A stretch of 64,000 nt of DNA from Comamonas fluminis (GCF_019186805.1 NZ_CP066783.1:859501-923500); one strand, 5' to 3'; shown: positions 1-8,349, counted from the first letter of the stretch. Numbers and translations: made by a program. The notes: a model not told the origin generated them from the letters alone.

Positions 1-295
1 TGTAGCCATCGGCCGTCTTGACCTTGATCCGTACACTGCCAGAGACGCCTGGTCCTTGGTCGAGCATGTTCAGCGCGCCGTTGAGACCACCTTCGTTCAC
101 CATGGCCATGCGTCCCTCAATGCCATCGCATGTGGAGATCGTGCGGATGTTCTGGAGGATGACTGGGGGAAGTGCGAGCTTCTGCACCCGCAGCATGGTC
201 TTGAGCGGCGAGAAGTAGCCCTCCAGGCCTTTTTCCGCGAAGCCGCCGTCGTCGGCCGAGCCACCTGGCGTGGTTGACCAGGTGTCGTAGCGCAT
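1..295 (-). CDS. Unknown mobile-element protein, 5' part only
   Basis: The minus strand is open from an ATG at 295 to the window edge, so about 98 N-terminal residues are visible, starting MRYDTWSTTPGGSADDGG. Support comes from a near-ideal Shine-Dalgarno (AAGGAG, 7 nt before the ATG) and about 77% G/C at third codon positions in a hand count. The reading frame also stays open upstream of this ATG to about position 620, so a longer protein is possible. I do not recognise the family. The neighbours (VWA gene, IS66 remnant) suggest it belongs to a degraded integrative element. Confidence 0.45.
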   Translation of the reverse strand, partial: MRYDTWSTTPGGSADDGGFAEKGLEGYFSPLKTMLRVQKLALPPVILQNIRTISTCDGIEGRMAMVNEGGLNGALNMLDQGPGVSGSVRIKVKTADGY

Positions 296-361
296 GGTCA
301 GCTCCTTGAAAACGAAGGAGGTGATGCCGAGCGGGTAGGCGATGCCAACAGGTACTCGCTG

Positions 362-601
362 GTGCGAGGTGATGGTTGGCTGGTTCCCTACAAACGCGAA
401 CTCGTGCTCAAGGAAGGGGTGCAGAAACTCATGTTTGATGTCCACAAGGATGAGCGTGGCATCGCACAGGTGCGGTGCATCGTGGAGCATCCAGGCGGCG
501 GTTTGACCCCTTCCATCGCCGCAGTGAGCGCCGTCTTGAGCTATGAGCCTGGCGAAAAGAACCTGCACTTGTGCTCGATCGACCAGCTGCGTTCGCTGTG
601 A
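362..601 (+). CDS. Hypothetical protein, start uncertain
   Basis: An open frame of 79 codons from a GTG ends 17 bp before the ATG of the VWA gene and could be its upstream operon partner. The frame is open back to about 275 but has no ATG. The C-terminal part, ending in CSIDQLRSL, reads like a natural protein. The antisense frame is also open over the same stretch, with codons aligned exactly, so one of the two is a shadow. Third-position G/C is only about 66%. No family is recognised. Confidence 0.35.
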   Translation: MRGDGWLVPYKRELVLKEGVQKLMFDVHKDERGIAQVRCIVEHPGGGLTPSIAAVSAVLSYEPGEKNLHLCSIDQLRSL

Positions 602-618
602 TCCCCCGAACCCCAACC

Positions 619-1614
619 ATGCTCGTCAACGCACTGCTCATCGTCTGTCGGTCGAACTTGCTGCCAGGCCAGGCTCAATACCTGGGCTCGCGCGCAGCTG
701 CCTATGAAAAGCTCTGCCAGCAGGCTTTTGGCCCGCTGTGGACGCAGATCTACGCGATTGCAGCCAAGTCCGCCTCGGCGCAGTCCACACAGGACACGCT
801 GGAGCTGACCCTGCAGATCAAGCGGCTCGTCGAAGCCGCGGCCGTCGGCAAGCTACCGCAACCGTCGGACGGCGAACCCAACGGGGAAGCTGGAGAGCCC
901 GAGTCTGCCCAAAGCGAAAACCAAGGGGCGGGGATGGGCAAAGGCAAAGCCAAAGGTAAAGCCAAAGCGAAGGGCAAAGGTGAGGCCGAATCTGCCGAAG
1001 AGCAGGGTGGTGATGGGGATGGCGCCGGCGATGGTCAGACCGAAGACCAAGGCAAAGGCAAAGGCAAGGGCAAGGGCAGCAAACCCAGCAAAGGCCGCGG
1101 CGCCGGCGCTGGAAGCGCTGACGGAGAGCAGATCCAGTCAGCCGCTCGAAAGCTCCTGGAGCAGTCGAACGATGCAATGCCAGTGGTGGAAATCACGGAA
1201 GCGGCCTCGCAAGAGATGAACGATTCCAAGCACACCCGCAAGGCTGTCAGCAATCCGACTTGCGGTGAATGGCAAACATTGGTCGATGCCCAGCCAGCAA
1301 CCTTGGCCCTCGCGAATCGAATCGCAAGTCGTTCGGAAGACATCATCGACGTGCTCAAAACCATGACCCACGCTGGTCGCCATGTTGGACTGGTGGGCAA
1401 GCGACTGAGCAGCCGGCACTTGAATCGCGTTCCCACTTGCGACTTGCGGGTGTTGACCAACAAGTCGCATGCGCGAGGCATCGACACCGGCGTGGTGCTG
1501 ATGTGCGACTTCTCTACGTCCATGAGTGATCCGATCTCACGCCAGGATCCAACCTCGCGGGCAACTGCGGCGAATGGACTCTACGTCGGATTGGCTGATC
1601 TGCTGGACGAGTAG
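619..1614 (+). pseudogene. CobT-like VWA-domain protein, 3' end lost
   Basis: The product resembles the CobT-type VWA proteins found with CobS-like AAA ATPases in mobile elements; such pairs act as MoxR/VWA-type chaperones or chelatase-like machines. From the ATG at 619 there is a helical N-terminal domain (about 1-80). A low-complexity Gly/Lys/Ala/Glu linker follows (about 100-175; GKGKG runs). The start of a VWA domain then carries a MIDAS-type motif, DFSTSMSD (D-x-S-x-S), near residue 300. The frame stops about 27 residues later, exactly where the IS66-type tnpB sequence begins on the other strand, so most of the VWA fold is missing. An in-frame upstream start at 571 is possible but would overlap the previous ORF. 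No CobS partner is visible, so the gene is probably non-functional. Confidence 0.75.
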
Positions 1615-1730
1615 GCGTGGTGTGGGCGCGCTGCGCCAAAGACAGCCACTACCCGGGCGAGCGCCGTCTCGGTGCCTGCTCGCATGTCCAGCGGCTCGGT
1701 GGAGAGCCACAGCGCATCAATGCGGATCAT
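1611..1730 (-). pseudogene. tnpB: IS66 accessory TnpB, 5' fragment
   Basis: From an ATG at 1730 the minus strand encodes 40 residues starting MIRIDALWLSTEP and running to GAARPHHAY, the highly conserved N-terminus of the IS66 TnpB (Orf2) family. The similarity stops at the VWA-gene junction. The start overlaps the tnpA stop by 4 bp (ATGA), as is usual for IS66 elements. Confidence 0.75.
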
Positions 1731-2131
1731 CGGAGCCAGTCGCGCAGCCACGCTGCACATGACGCTGCATCTTCCAGGGGCCAGTTCACGGTGACTACGC
1801 TGGCGCTGCGCCGAACATCAACGCGAATCGCACGCGACACGGGCGGCGAGCTGGTCTCGGTTGCTGGGAGCTGTTCAACTGGTGGAGGCAGATTCAGCGC
1901 AACGAACTCATTCCGGGGCGCTGGCAACAGGGAGTCTGCTTGCTCGCGCATCCAGCGATGAACGATGTTGGCGTTGATTCCGTGTGCAAGCGCTACGCCG
2001 GCCACTGACGCGCCGGAGACCTGGCATTCGGCCACGATCTGGCCTTTAAGTTCCGGGGAGTAGTAGTGCCGCTTGGGGCGCTGGGCGATCGTGTCGTTCG
2101 CCATAGTGTGCGTGATGTTCATCGTGCACAC
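1727..2131 (-). CDS. tnpA: IS66 accessory protein TnpA
   Basis: This small helix-turn-helix protein of the IS66 TnpA/Orf1 type carries the typical RRHYS-like segment (KRHYYSPELKGQIVAEC) and the pattern VSGASVAGVALAHGINANIVHRW that forms the HTH, and ends WLRDWLR. Up to 134 codons are open; ATG starts at 2131, 2122 and 2104 are possible, and the last (MANDTIAQ) fits family members best. The gene appears intact, but the element around it is not. It lies just inside the IS left end at 2180. Confidence 0.8.
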   Translation of the reverse strand: MCTMNITHTMANDTIAQRPKRHYYSPELKGQIVAECQVSGASVAGVALAHGINANIVHRWMREQADSLLPAPRNEFVALNLPPPVEQLPATETSSPPVSRAIRVDVRRSASVVTVNWPLEDAASCAAWLRDWLR

Positions 2132-2176
2132 GATGCCTCGACACTGGGTCTATCTCAAGATGGGATTGCCGGACGC

Positions 2177-2587
2177 TTACGTCTCAGCGTCCAACGGCGC
2201 GGTTGAAGGTCCGGGGCCGCCCAGCGCCAAGCTGAAAGGGGCCACGACCCACTCACGTCTGGCGGTTGATTCGGGGTCCTTCACAGCGAGCTTAGAACCC
2301 TTCAGGCGAAAGGTCACCGCGCGGTACCCCGTCGCGAGCAGTCGGTTGGCTTTTCTGAGGATGAAGTCCTTGGTTTCTTGATCTCCTTCGGGGTGTTCCG
2401 GCAAGCTCCAGGTCCCAAGCCCATTGAACGATCCCACTCCATGGTTCGTGACGACCCGATAGGTGCTGGTGCACACGTCGATGAGGCGAAAGTAGACGTA
2501 GTAGCGCTGTTTGGTGAAGGTATTGCCAGCACCTGCTTGGTCGGTAACGTAGAGGTAGATGGCGTCGATGATCCAGGAACGGTACAT
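2177..2587 (-). pseudogene. Hypothetical protein cut by IS66 end
   Basis: From an ATG at 2587 (MYRSWIIDAIYLYVTDQ) the minus strand encodes about 130 natural-looking residues, including the segment QRYYVYFRLIDVCTSTYRVV and a basic, aromatic C-terminal part. The last few codons run into the IS66 terminus at 2180, where a stop occurs at once, so the original C-terminus is lost. The frame is open upstream of 2587, but that part crosses a terminator-like hairpin and another gene's end and is not credible. The family is unknown; it is probably an accessory gene of the same degraded element. Confidence 0.55.
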
Positions 2588-2650
2588 GGTCTGATCTCCA
2601 GTTGGGCGCGGTGGCGCCGGTTGAACATGAGAGGAGATCGCGCCAAAAGG

Positions 2651-2683
2651 AAAGCCACCAATGCATTGCGCACTGGTGGCTTT
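2651..2683. terminator. Hairpin AAAGCCACCA/TGGTGGCTTT
   Basis: Two 10-bp arms (2651-2660 and 2674-2683) separated by 13 bp form a strong hairpin. It lies directly after the stop of the minus-strand fragment ending at 2691 and before the next minus-strand gene, as expected for an intrinsic terminator or attenuator between the two. The T-run after it on the minus strand is weak. Confidence 0.5.
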
Positions 2684-2690
2684 GGGGGGA

Positions 2691-2800
2691 TCAGGGAACG
2701 CAGAGCTGACTGGCCCTGCAGCGATCCGGCTCGAAGGCCTTCGGGTGGTACTCCAGCACTTCCAGCACGGAGACATGAAGCCACCCGCGGTTCTCGCAGG
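2691..2800 (-). pseudogene. C-terminal fragment of an unknown gene
   Basis: On the minus strand a frame reads HKRSCENRGWLHVSVLEVLE followed by YHPKAFEPDRCRASQLCVP and a stop at 2691. The composition is protein-like and the stop is followed by a hairpin. To the right it runs into the MFS transporter fragment on the other strand near 2790-2810, so the 5' part of this gene is missing. No family is recognised. The junction position is approximate. Confidence 0.45.
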
Positions 2801-3308
2801 AACGCTTGTGTTGCAATGGCCACTCGGTTGGCTCTCCGACCGGGTGTCCAGGAACCTGGTCATCGCAGGAGCGGCGCTGGCATCCGCCATGGCAGCCATC
2901 GGCGTGTCGGTGGCGGCAGACGCCCCTTTGCCCGTCCTTCTTGCGGCGGGAGCGCTCTTCGGCGGTTTTGGCATCCCGATCTACTCGCTGTGTCTCGCCG
3001 CCGCGAACGACGACCTTCCTCCAGGGCGGCTGCTCGGCACCGCGCGAGGGCTTCTGCTGCTCAACGGGATCGGAACGGCGGCCGGACCACTTGTCGGGGG
3101 AGTGGTGATGGATCGTGTCGGGCCCGGTGGGCTGTTCGTCTATGCTGCTGTCCTGCTGACCATGCTAGCGGTGTTAGCGGGCCTACGCGGTCGAACTCGC
3201 TCCGCAATCGAGGTAAAGGCGACACGTTGTCCGAACACGCCGATGATCACCGCCTCTCTCGATGCGATGATACGAACCAAGGACGAGCCGCAGAGCGTTC
3301 GGAACTAG
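2788..3308 (+). pseudogene. MFS transporter, C-terminal half only
   Basis: The frame encodes the last membrane segments of a major facilitator superfamily permease. The loop motif LQWPLGWLSDRVSRN (the conserved G-x-x-x-D-R loop) is followed by four or more hydrophobic helices, for example LPVLLAAGALFGGFGIPIYS and LFVYAAVLLTMLAVLAGL. The N-terminal half is missing: the frame is fused at about 2790 to unrelated element sequence, so the apparent start at 2661 is artificial. It marks the left edge of a foreign block that runs to about 8850. Confidence 0.75.
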
Positions 3309-3332
3309 CGCTGCGGCCCCGGCGACCGTTTG

Positions 3333-3782
3333 CTATGAGACAGCTTCGACCTTCAGCTCTCGGCCGTTGAATTGAACGGTCTCGCCGGCCTGAGCCCCGT
3401 CGATTACCTCGAAGATCGGCGCCATCGTCGATATGCCCATAAGCTCGCGCCCATGGCAGACGAACTTGTCGGTTGACACCGCGACGACGAAGTAGCGGCC
3501 CGACAACTTGATGACCGCCCCTTCTGTAACCGCCGTCTTCGGTCCGAAGTCGATTGTTCTCAGCTTGTCGAGCTTGTCGGCGTAATCGTCCAGCGTATCG
3601 TCGAGCGCCTCGGCGAAGTCGCTCGCGATCTCGGCTTGTGCCTGTTCGTCGTTCTCGATCGGCTCGCTCCGATCCAAGCGAGCGGTGGAAACATAATCGA
3701 GATACTTGTCGCGAGCGCTCTGCAGAGCAGCGGTCTCCAACGACAGCATCGTTTCCCGGATGTGGTCCTTATTCCAATCCAT
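3333..3782 (-). CDS. GreA/GreB C-terminal-domain-like protein
   Basis: The protein has 149 residues. Residues 1-75 are charged and helical (MDWNKDHIRETMLSLE...), like the coiled coil of Gre factors but with a different sequence. Residues about 80-149 resemble the GreA/GreB C-terminal FKBP-like fold: a VIKLSGRYFVVAVS strand pair, ISTMAPIFEVIDGAQAGETV matching the usual IS-x-x-SP-(8)-G-x-x-x-GD-x-V pattern, and a final beta strand. It could bind RNA polymerase in the secondary channel, but this is inferred. The ATG at 3782 was chosen because the longer frame upstream looks non-coding. It is likely a stand-alone gene of the foreign block. Confidence 0.6.
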   Translation of the reverse strand: MDWNKDHIRETMLSLETAALQSARDKYLDYVSTARLDRSEPIENDEQAQAEIASDFAEALDDTLDDYADKLDKLRTIDFGPKTAVTEGAVIKLSGRYFVVAVSTDKFVCHGRELMGISTMAPIFEVIDGAQAGETVQFNGRELKVEAVS

Positions 3783-3868
3783 CTGCACCTCGTCGCGTTG
3801 CAATTTGAAATGATAAGCCGATCGATCGCAGCAAGCCGTTGAAAGGCCGCGTTCCGCAGCCGGCGCCG

Positions 3869-4441
3869 TCATTCGTCGATGATGACGTGTTCGCCCTGGT
3901 AGGGGATCCTGATCAGCCGAGGATCCCGAATGATGCTGGTCACGAGCCAGACATACGTCTGTTCTGCGGTATCGAAGCCGAGAATGCTGAATGCGCCGCC
4001 GAACGGGCATGCCGGAAAGTCGGGGAAGCCTTCTCGAAGAACGTAACGCTCGGGTTCGCGATCGAATTCGGCCTTGTAGACCTTCCGCAGCCCATGCTTG
4101 CTCGGAACGTCTTCGTCGCCCGCAGGCGCTGTTTCACGATGTTCCAGGAGGCGCTCGGAAAGATCACGTTGGCAGATCTCGTCGAACACGTCGAAGGCAT
4201 CAATCAGCAAACCTTTTCGCTCGGTCGCGGGATCGGTGATCGCGTAGATGTTCGAAGCATCTTCGGCACCGTCCCCGCTTTCGAGACGCAGCGCTGCGTC
4301 GACGCGAATGGAGCATGGATCGAGCATCGATCCCAGTTCGAGATCGACCAGGTTGCCGTCCTTGACGCGGTACTCGCGGTCATAGCCCTTCGCGACGAAG
4401 GACTGCACTGCTTCTAGAACGTCGGTCACTTGGGCTGTCAT
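3869..4441 (-). CDS. Conserved hypothetical (PRPP-synthetase-annotated small family)
   Basis: The protein is 190 residues long and begins MTAQVTDVLEAVQSFVAKGYDREYRV. The pattern of a helical start, then KGYDREYRVKDGNLVDL, then a mid-segment YAITDPATERKGLLIDAFDVF, resembles small proteins often labelled phosphoribosylpyrophosphate synthetase in databases, although they lack the PRPP synthetase catalytic fold. The C-terminal 60 residues are less familiar. No signal peptide or membrane segment is seen. It lies upstream of corA in the same direction, with 91 bp between. Confidence 0.5.
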   Translation of the reverse strand: MTAQVTDVLEAVQSFVAKGYDREYRVKDGNLVDLELGSMLDPCSIRVDAALRLESGDGAEDASNIYAITDPATERKGLLIDAFDVFDEICQRDLSERLLEHRETAPAGDEDVPSKHGLRKVYKAEFDREPERYVLREGFPDFPACPFGGAFSILGFDTAEQTYVWLVTSIIRDPRLIRIPYQGEHVIIDE

Positions 4442-4532
4442 TGATGCACCTCGAGTTCACGTTGGGACGGAAGAGCGGCCGTGGACGGCGCGCGGCAGGC
4501 TGCTGGGTCTAGTCGCGGCTCGCGCGTAGCGA

Positions 4533-5501
4533 TCACAGCCACTTGGCCTTCTTGAACCGCACGAACAGTAAGAGGCAGAACATCAGCATGACACCAAGCA
4601 CGACGAAGTAGCCGTAAGGCGTGTCGAGTTCCGGCATGTTCTTGAAGTTCATGCCGTATATGCCTGCAATCGCTGTCGGCACTGCGAGGATCGCGGCCCA
4701 TGCCGCAAGTTGGCGGGTGACGACCCCGATTCTCTGCGCTTCGAGAAGGCTGCTGAACTCGAATACAGTGGATAGCACCTGCAGGAGGCCATCGACCATG
4801 GACTGGACACGATCAACATGGTCGGCAACGTCGTTGAAGTAGGGCCGCACCTCAGCGCTGATGCAGGGAAAGTGTCCGCGCACGAGCTTGCGCACCAGCT
4901 CGGCCGTAGCGCCAAGGGTGCGCTGAAAGCGCGTAAGCTCGCATCTCAGGCCGAAGATGCGAGCAACGTCGTCTCGCCCAAGGAAGTCGTCGAGCGATCG
5001 CCTTTCCATCGCAAGTACGTCATCCTCGATCATTTCGAAGATGGGCAGATACTGATCCACGATCCGGTGAAGGATCGCGTGGAGGACGTAATCGACGCCT
5101 TTTCCAAACTGGGCGGGCGAACGCTCGAGTTGCTCTCGAAGGTTGCCCAATGCACCAGCGTTGCCGTGGCGAACGGTGATAAGATGATTATGGCCAGTAA
5201 ATATCGCCGTCTTGCCGTAACGTATTCGGTCCCCGACCAGCTCAGCCGTCTGGGCGACGACGTAAAGCTCGCCATTATAAACTTCGAGCTTGGGTGGGCA
5301 TATCGGGTGCATCGCGTTGTCGATCGCTAAAGGATGCAGATTGTAGGTCGCCTGAAGCGCCCTCAGTTCGTTGACGGAGGGCTCGCTGAGCCCAATCCAG
5401 CAAAAGCCCGAACGGTTCTTGTCGAGTTCGACGCGCTCGTCGATAGCTACTTCCCGGATACGCCGACCCTCGTTGTAGTAATATGCGGCGATGACACTCA
5501 T
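4533..5501 (-). CDS. corA: CorA-type magnesium/cobalt transporter
   Basis: CorA forms a pentameric inner-membrane channel for Mg2+ (also Co2+/Ni2+). The 322-residue protein has a long cytoplasmic alpha/beta domain and helical stalk, then two C-terminal membrane helices with the selectivity motif YGMNF at residues about 282-286 (preceded by AIAGI), and a short basic tail FKKAKWL. The ATG at 5501 (MSVIAAYYYNEG) overlaps the stop of the upstream GST gene by 4 bp, which supports it over the longer frame and points to translational coupling. It is complete. Confidence 0.9.
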   Translation of the reverse strand: MSVIAAYYYNEGRRIREVAIDERVELDKNRSGFCWIGLSEPSVNELRALQATYNLHPLAIDNAMHPICPPKLEVYNGELYVVAQTAELVGDRIRYGKTAIFTGHNHLITVRHGNAGALGNLREQLERSPAQFGKGVDYVLHAILHRIVDQYLPIFEMIEDDVLAMERRSLDDFLGRDDVARIFGLRCELTRFQRTLGATAELVRKLVRGHFPCISAEVRPYFNDVADHVDRVQSMVDGLLQVLSTVFEFSSLLEAQRIGVVTRQLAAWAAILAVPTAIAGIYGMNFKNMPELDTPYGYFVVLGVMLMFCLLLFVRFKKAKWL

Positions 5502-6202
5502 GCTGACCTCGCCGGAATGAGCAGCCCACGTTGGACTGCTGGGCGCGCGAGGCCGCGATCCAGCCACGCTTGGACATTCGAATGATTGCTAAGCCGCAGT
5601 AGGTCGCCGGCGTCGTAGGTGCCAACCAAGGCGTTGACCCAGCCGAGGGTCGCAATGTCAGCGATAGAATAGTCATCGACGATCCAGTCGCGCCCGTCCA
5701 GTTGGCGGTCTAAGACTCCCAGGAGGCGTTTGGATTCATCAGCGAAACGCTTCTGAGGACGCTTTTCCTCATAGTCCTTGCCGCCCCCGCGCAGGAAAAA
5801 GCCGAGTTGACCGAACATCGGGCCAATCGCCGACATCTGGAAGAATACCCAGCTTAGCGCCTCGTAGCGCTTGGCTGATACTCTCGGGACGAGCTGGTCG
5901 GCCTTCTCCGCCAAATAAACGAGGATCGCGCCGGATTCCCAAACGCCGATCGGCTTACCGTCTGGGCCCATTGGGTCGATGATCGCAGGTATGCGGCCAT
6001 TCGGGTTTAGCGAAACGAAGGCCGGATCTTTGCTTTCGTTCTTAGAGATGTCGATAAAGTGCGGCTCGTACGGCAGGCCGATCTCCTCGAGCATGATCGA
6101 GACCTTGACGCCGTTGGGCGTGGGCGCGGCGTAGAGCTGCAGGAGGTCGGGGTTGGATGCCGGCCAGCGTTGTGCGATCGGAAACGACGAAAGGTCTGGC
6201 AT
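5498..6202 (-). CDS. Glutathione S-transferase, YfcG/YghU-like
   Basis: A 234-residue GST of the nu-class type. The N-terminal thioredoxin-like domain has the characteristic YAAPTPNGVKVSIMLEE segment and NPNGRIPAI (cis-Pro). The C-terminal helical domain contains DWIVDDYSIADIATLGWVNAL, the usual N-capping box. Such enzymes use glutathione for disulfide or peroxide reduction. It overlaps corA by 4 bp (ATGA), so the two form an operon. It sits within a block of oxidative-stress genes (msrA, msrB), consistent with a redox role. Confidence 0.9.
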   Translation of the reverse strand: MPDLSSFPIAQRWPASNPDLLQLYAAPTPNGVKVSIMLEEIGLPYEPHFIDISKNESKDPAFVSLNPNGRIPAIIDPMGPDGKPIGVWESGAILVYLAEKADQLVPRVSAKRYEALSWVFFQMSAIGPMFGQLGFFLRGGGKDYEEKRPQKRFADESKRLLGVLDRQLDGRDWIVDDYSIADIATLGWVNALVGTYDAGDLLRLSNHSNVQAWLDRGLARPAVQRGLLIPARSA

Positions 6203-6264
6203 GATGTGGCGATCCTAACAACTCGATGGCTGAGGAGCGGTATGACCGCTTGATTAGCTGGGTT

Positions 6265-6297
6265 TCGGACCCGCACCATCAGTGGATGCGGGTCCGA
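6265..6297. terminator. Strong hairpin downstream of msrBA
   Basis: Perfect 11-bp arms (TCGGACCCGCA at 6265-6275 and its complement at 6287-6297) enclose 11 bp. It lies 42 bp past the msrA stop and before the GST gene. There is no T-run on the minus strand, so it may end transcription with help from Rho or protect the mRNA end. Confidence 0.45.
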
Positions 6298-6338
6298 TGG
6301 TGCGACCCAGGGGGGCTCAGCCGCAATTGTCGCTGCAG

Positions 6339-6878
6339 CTATTCCGCCGCCGCGCCGGCCTCAGCCTGGGTGTCGCCAGCGTCTTTACGCTTCGGGAGCA
6401 CCCACTTAGCGCGCGGGAAATGGCAGGTATATCCGCCCGGCCTCTTCTCCAGATAATCCTGGTGCTCCGGCTCTGCTTCCCAGAAGTCACCCACGGGCTC
6501 GACTTCGGTGACGACCTTGCCGTCCCACAGTCCGGACGCGTCGACGTCGGCTATCGTATCTTCGGCGATGCGCTTCTGCTCCTCGTCGACGTAATAGATG
6601 CCAGATCGATAGGAGAGGCCGCGGTCGTTGCCCTGGCGGTTCTTTGTCGTCGGATCATGGATCTGGAAGAAGTATTCCAGGATATTACGGTAGCTCGTCA
6701 CTGTTGGGTCGAAGGTGATCTCGATCCCCTCCGCATGAGTGCCATGGTTGCGATAGGTGGCGTTCGGCACGTCGCCGCCGGTGTAGCCGACGCGGGTCGA
6801 AACGATGCCGGGCTGCTTGCGGATCAGATCCTGCATTCCCCAAAAGCATCCGCCAGCGAGAACAGCGCGCTGATGCAT
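6339..6878 (-). CDS. msrA: Peptide-methionine (S)-S-oxide reductase
   Basis: MsrA repairs the S-epimer of methionine sulfoxide in proteins using thioredoxin. The 179-residue protein starts [17 protein letters not shown], with catalytic Cys in GCFWG. It carries the conserved [21 protein letters not shown] and the [18 protein letters not shown] substrate-binding segment, followed by YRSGIYY. The C-terminus is extended and Ala/Glu-rich without extra cysteines. The ATG lies 1 bp after the msrB stop, so the two are one operon. Length is normal. Confidence 0.95.
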   Translation of the reverse strand: MHQRAVLAGGCFWGMQDLIRKQPGIVSTRVGYTGGDVPNATYRNHGTHAEGIEITFDPTVTSYRNILEYFFQIHDPTTKNRQGNDRGLSYRSGIYYVDEEQKRIAEDTIADVDASGLWDGKVVTEVEPVGDFWEAEPEHQDYLEKRPGGYTCHFPRAKWVLPKRKDAGDTQAEAGAAAE

Positions 6879-6879
6879 G

Positions 6880-7323
6880 TTAAGCCTCCTCTACTTGGTC
6901 GAGATACTCGCCATAGCCCGCGGCTTCCATCTCATCGCGCGGGATGAATCGAAGCGATGCCGAGTTGATGCAGTAGCGCAGGCCGCCGCGGTCGGACGGC
7001 CCGTCCGGAAACACGTGGCCAAGATGGCTGTCGCCGTGCACCGAGCGAACCTCCGTCCGGACCATGCCATGCGAGCTGTCTCGCACTTCGTTCACGTGAG
7101 CCGCGACGATCGGCTTGGTAAAGCTCGGCCAGCCAGTGCCGGACTCGAACTTGTCCGTCGACGCGAACAACGGCTCGCCGGATACGACGTCAACGTAGAT
7201 GCCCGCCTCCTTGTTGTCGTTATACTCGCCGGTAAAGGGTCTCTCGGTGCCGTCCTGCTGGGTGATCCGGCGTTGTTCCGGGGTCAGGCGTTCGATTGCT
7301 GCCTGCGACTTTTCAAACTTCAT
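6880..7323 (-). CDS. msrB: Peptide-methionine (R)-S-oxide reductase
   Basis: MsrB reduces the R-epimer of methionine sulfoxide. The 147-residue protein contains [26 protein letters not shown] and the catalytic Cys in [11 protein letters not shown]. The two CxxC zinc motifs of many MsrB proteins are absent: the first site reads [12 protein letters not shown]. This is therefore the zinc-free form. It is the first gene of the msrB-msrA operon, transcribed leftward. A LysR regulator gene lies upstream in the same direction, with 150 bp between that may hold the promoter. Confidence 0.93.
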   Translation of the reverse strand: MKFEKSQAAIERLTPEQRRITQQDGTERPFTGEYNDNKEAGIYVDVVSGEPLFASTDKFESGTGWPSFTKPIVAAHVNEVRDSSHGMVRTEVRSVHGDSHLGHVFPDGPSDRGGLRYCINSASLRFIPRDEMEAAGYGEYLDQVEEA

Positions 7324-7473
7324 GGTGAGTCTCCATTACTTAGTTAGAGGGCCAGGCACACTACGTTCAACTTATCACGTCGATACTCACATCAACTATC
7401 GCAGTGGCTCCAACATTAATCCAATACGTCGTGCGTATAGTTTCTATACCGCACATGCCTCTTGCTTGGCGGG

Positions 7474-8349
7474 TCAACTCCAATCGTAACGGGCTGCAAG
7501 CTGAGCGACTTTTCGTATCTCGACCGGTGCCGTAGATCCGGACACGGTGGCGATCACGATCTCACGCTCCAACGCGAAGCCCTCGATCGGCCTTGTGATC
7601 AGGCCGTGGGTGGTGGCCGCGCGTTCGGGCAAAATGCATATCCCCCGCCCTTCGGCGACGACGCGCTGCACCCAGTCGTCTCGATCTGAGCGGAAGCGAG
7701 GGCGCATGCGCACCTCTCGACGCGCGAAGTGCTCGAAGATTTGATCGCGGCACTCGCATTTTAGTCGATCGACGAACGGGAAAGCAAGCAGGTCTTCACC
7801 ACGAACGACTTCGCACGCCGCCAAGGGGTGATCTGCAGCGCAGCCGAGCACGAAGCGCTCCCGGAAGAGAGGACGCACATCAAGTTTACGATCCGGCCTT
7901 GATTCGCGAGGCAGGATGCACGCGTGATATTTGCCTGAGAGCACCTCCGACGTGTCCTCACCCGATTGGAGCGAGTGCAGTTTGATCTCGATGGACGGCA
8001 CCTCTTCCAGCGCGCTGTCGAAAAAGGCTGTGAAGACCCTCGGGCCGACGCTGGAGGCGACAGCAATGTCGAGAACGCGATGCCGCCCCATTGCCCAGTT
8101 TTCCGAGTGGTGTCTTACGCTCTTCATCGCGACCAGCATTCGGCGGAATTCCAACTCGACGTCCTGACCCAGGCTCGTCAGCCGGCTGTTCTTCCCGTCA
8201 CGATAGATGAGCGGTCCACCGAGTTCCTCCTCCAGGCGGCGGATCGCTCGTGTCAGGCTTGGTTGTGAGACACCACTGAGACGAGCAGCCGCAGTGAAAT
8301 TCAGCGTCTCGGCCAAGTTGATGAAATAGCTGACCTGGTTGAGTTCCAT
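7474..8349 (-). CDS. LysR-family transcriptional regulator
   Basis: A 291-residue protein from the ATG at 8349 (MELNQVSYFINLAETLNFT). The N-terminal winged HTH is typical: FTAAARLSGVSQPSLTRAIR and LEEELGGPLIYRDGKNSRLT. The remainder is a periplasmic-binding-like effector domain. The longer frame to 8436 is rejected because it would run through the palindromic sites at 8415-8472. It is divergent from the cut hydrolase gene at 8544, a usual arrangement for a LysR regulator and its target. The effector is unknown. Confidence 0.9.
   Translation of the reverse strand: MELNQVSYFINLAETLNFTAAARLSGVSQPSLTRAIRRLEEELGGPLIYRDGKNSRLTSLGQDVELEFRRMLVAMKSVRHHSENWAMGRHRVLDIAVASSVGPRVFTAFFDSALEEVPSIEIKLHSLQSGEDTSEVLSGKYHACILPRESRPDRKLDVRPLFRERFVLGCAADHPLAACEVVRGEDLLAFPFVDRLKCECRDQIFEHFARREVRMRPRFRSDRDDWVQRVVAEGRGICILPERAATTHGLITRPIEGFALEREIVIATVSGSTAPVEIRKVAQLAARYDWS

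Larger units (their letters stand above)
1611..2180 (-). mobile_element. IS66-family insertion sequence remnant
   Basis: The left end, complete tnpA and the first 40 codons of tnpB of an IS66-type element are present in order on the minus strand; the rest of tnpB, all of tnpC and the right end are missing. The outer end at 2180 reads GTAAGCGTCCGGCAATCC on the minus strand, which matches the usual IS66 terminal pattern beginning GTAAGCG. The inner break at about 1611 lies between TnpB and the VWA gene, so the element was cut by a deletion after insertion. It cannot move by itself. Confidence 0.8.

Noticed and set aside
1617..1961. Frameshifted continuation of the VWA protein downstream of 1614
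   Set aside because: The opposite strand gives a clean IS66 TnpB N-terminus and TnpA over this stretch, so the resemblance to a VWA continuation was chance.
2588..2974. N-terminal extension of the minus-strand protein ending at 2177
   Set aside because: It would cross a hairpin, another gene's end in a different frame and the MFS fragment; the composition is not protein-like.
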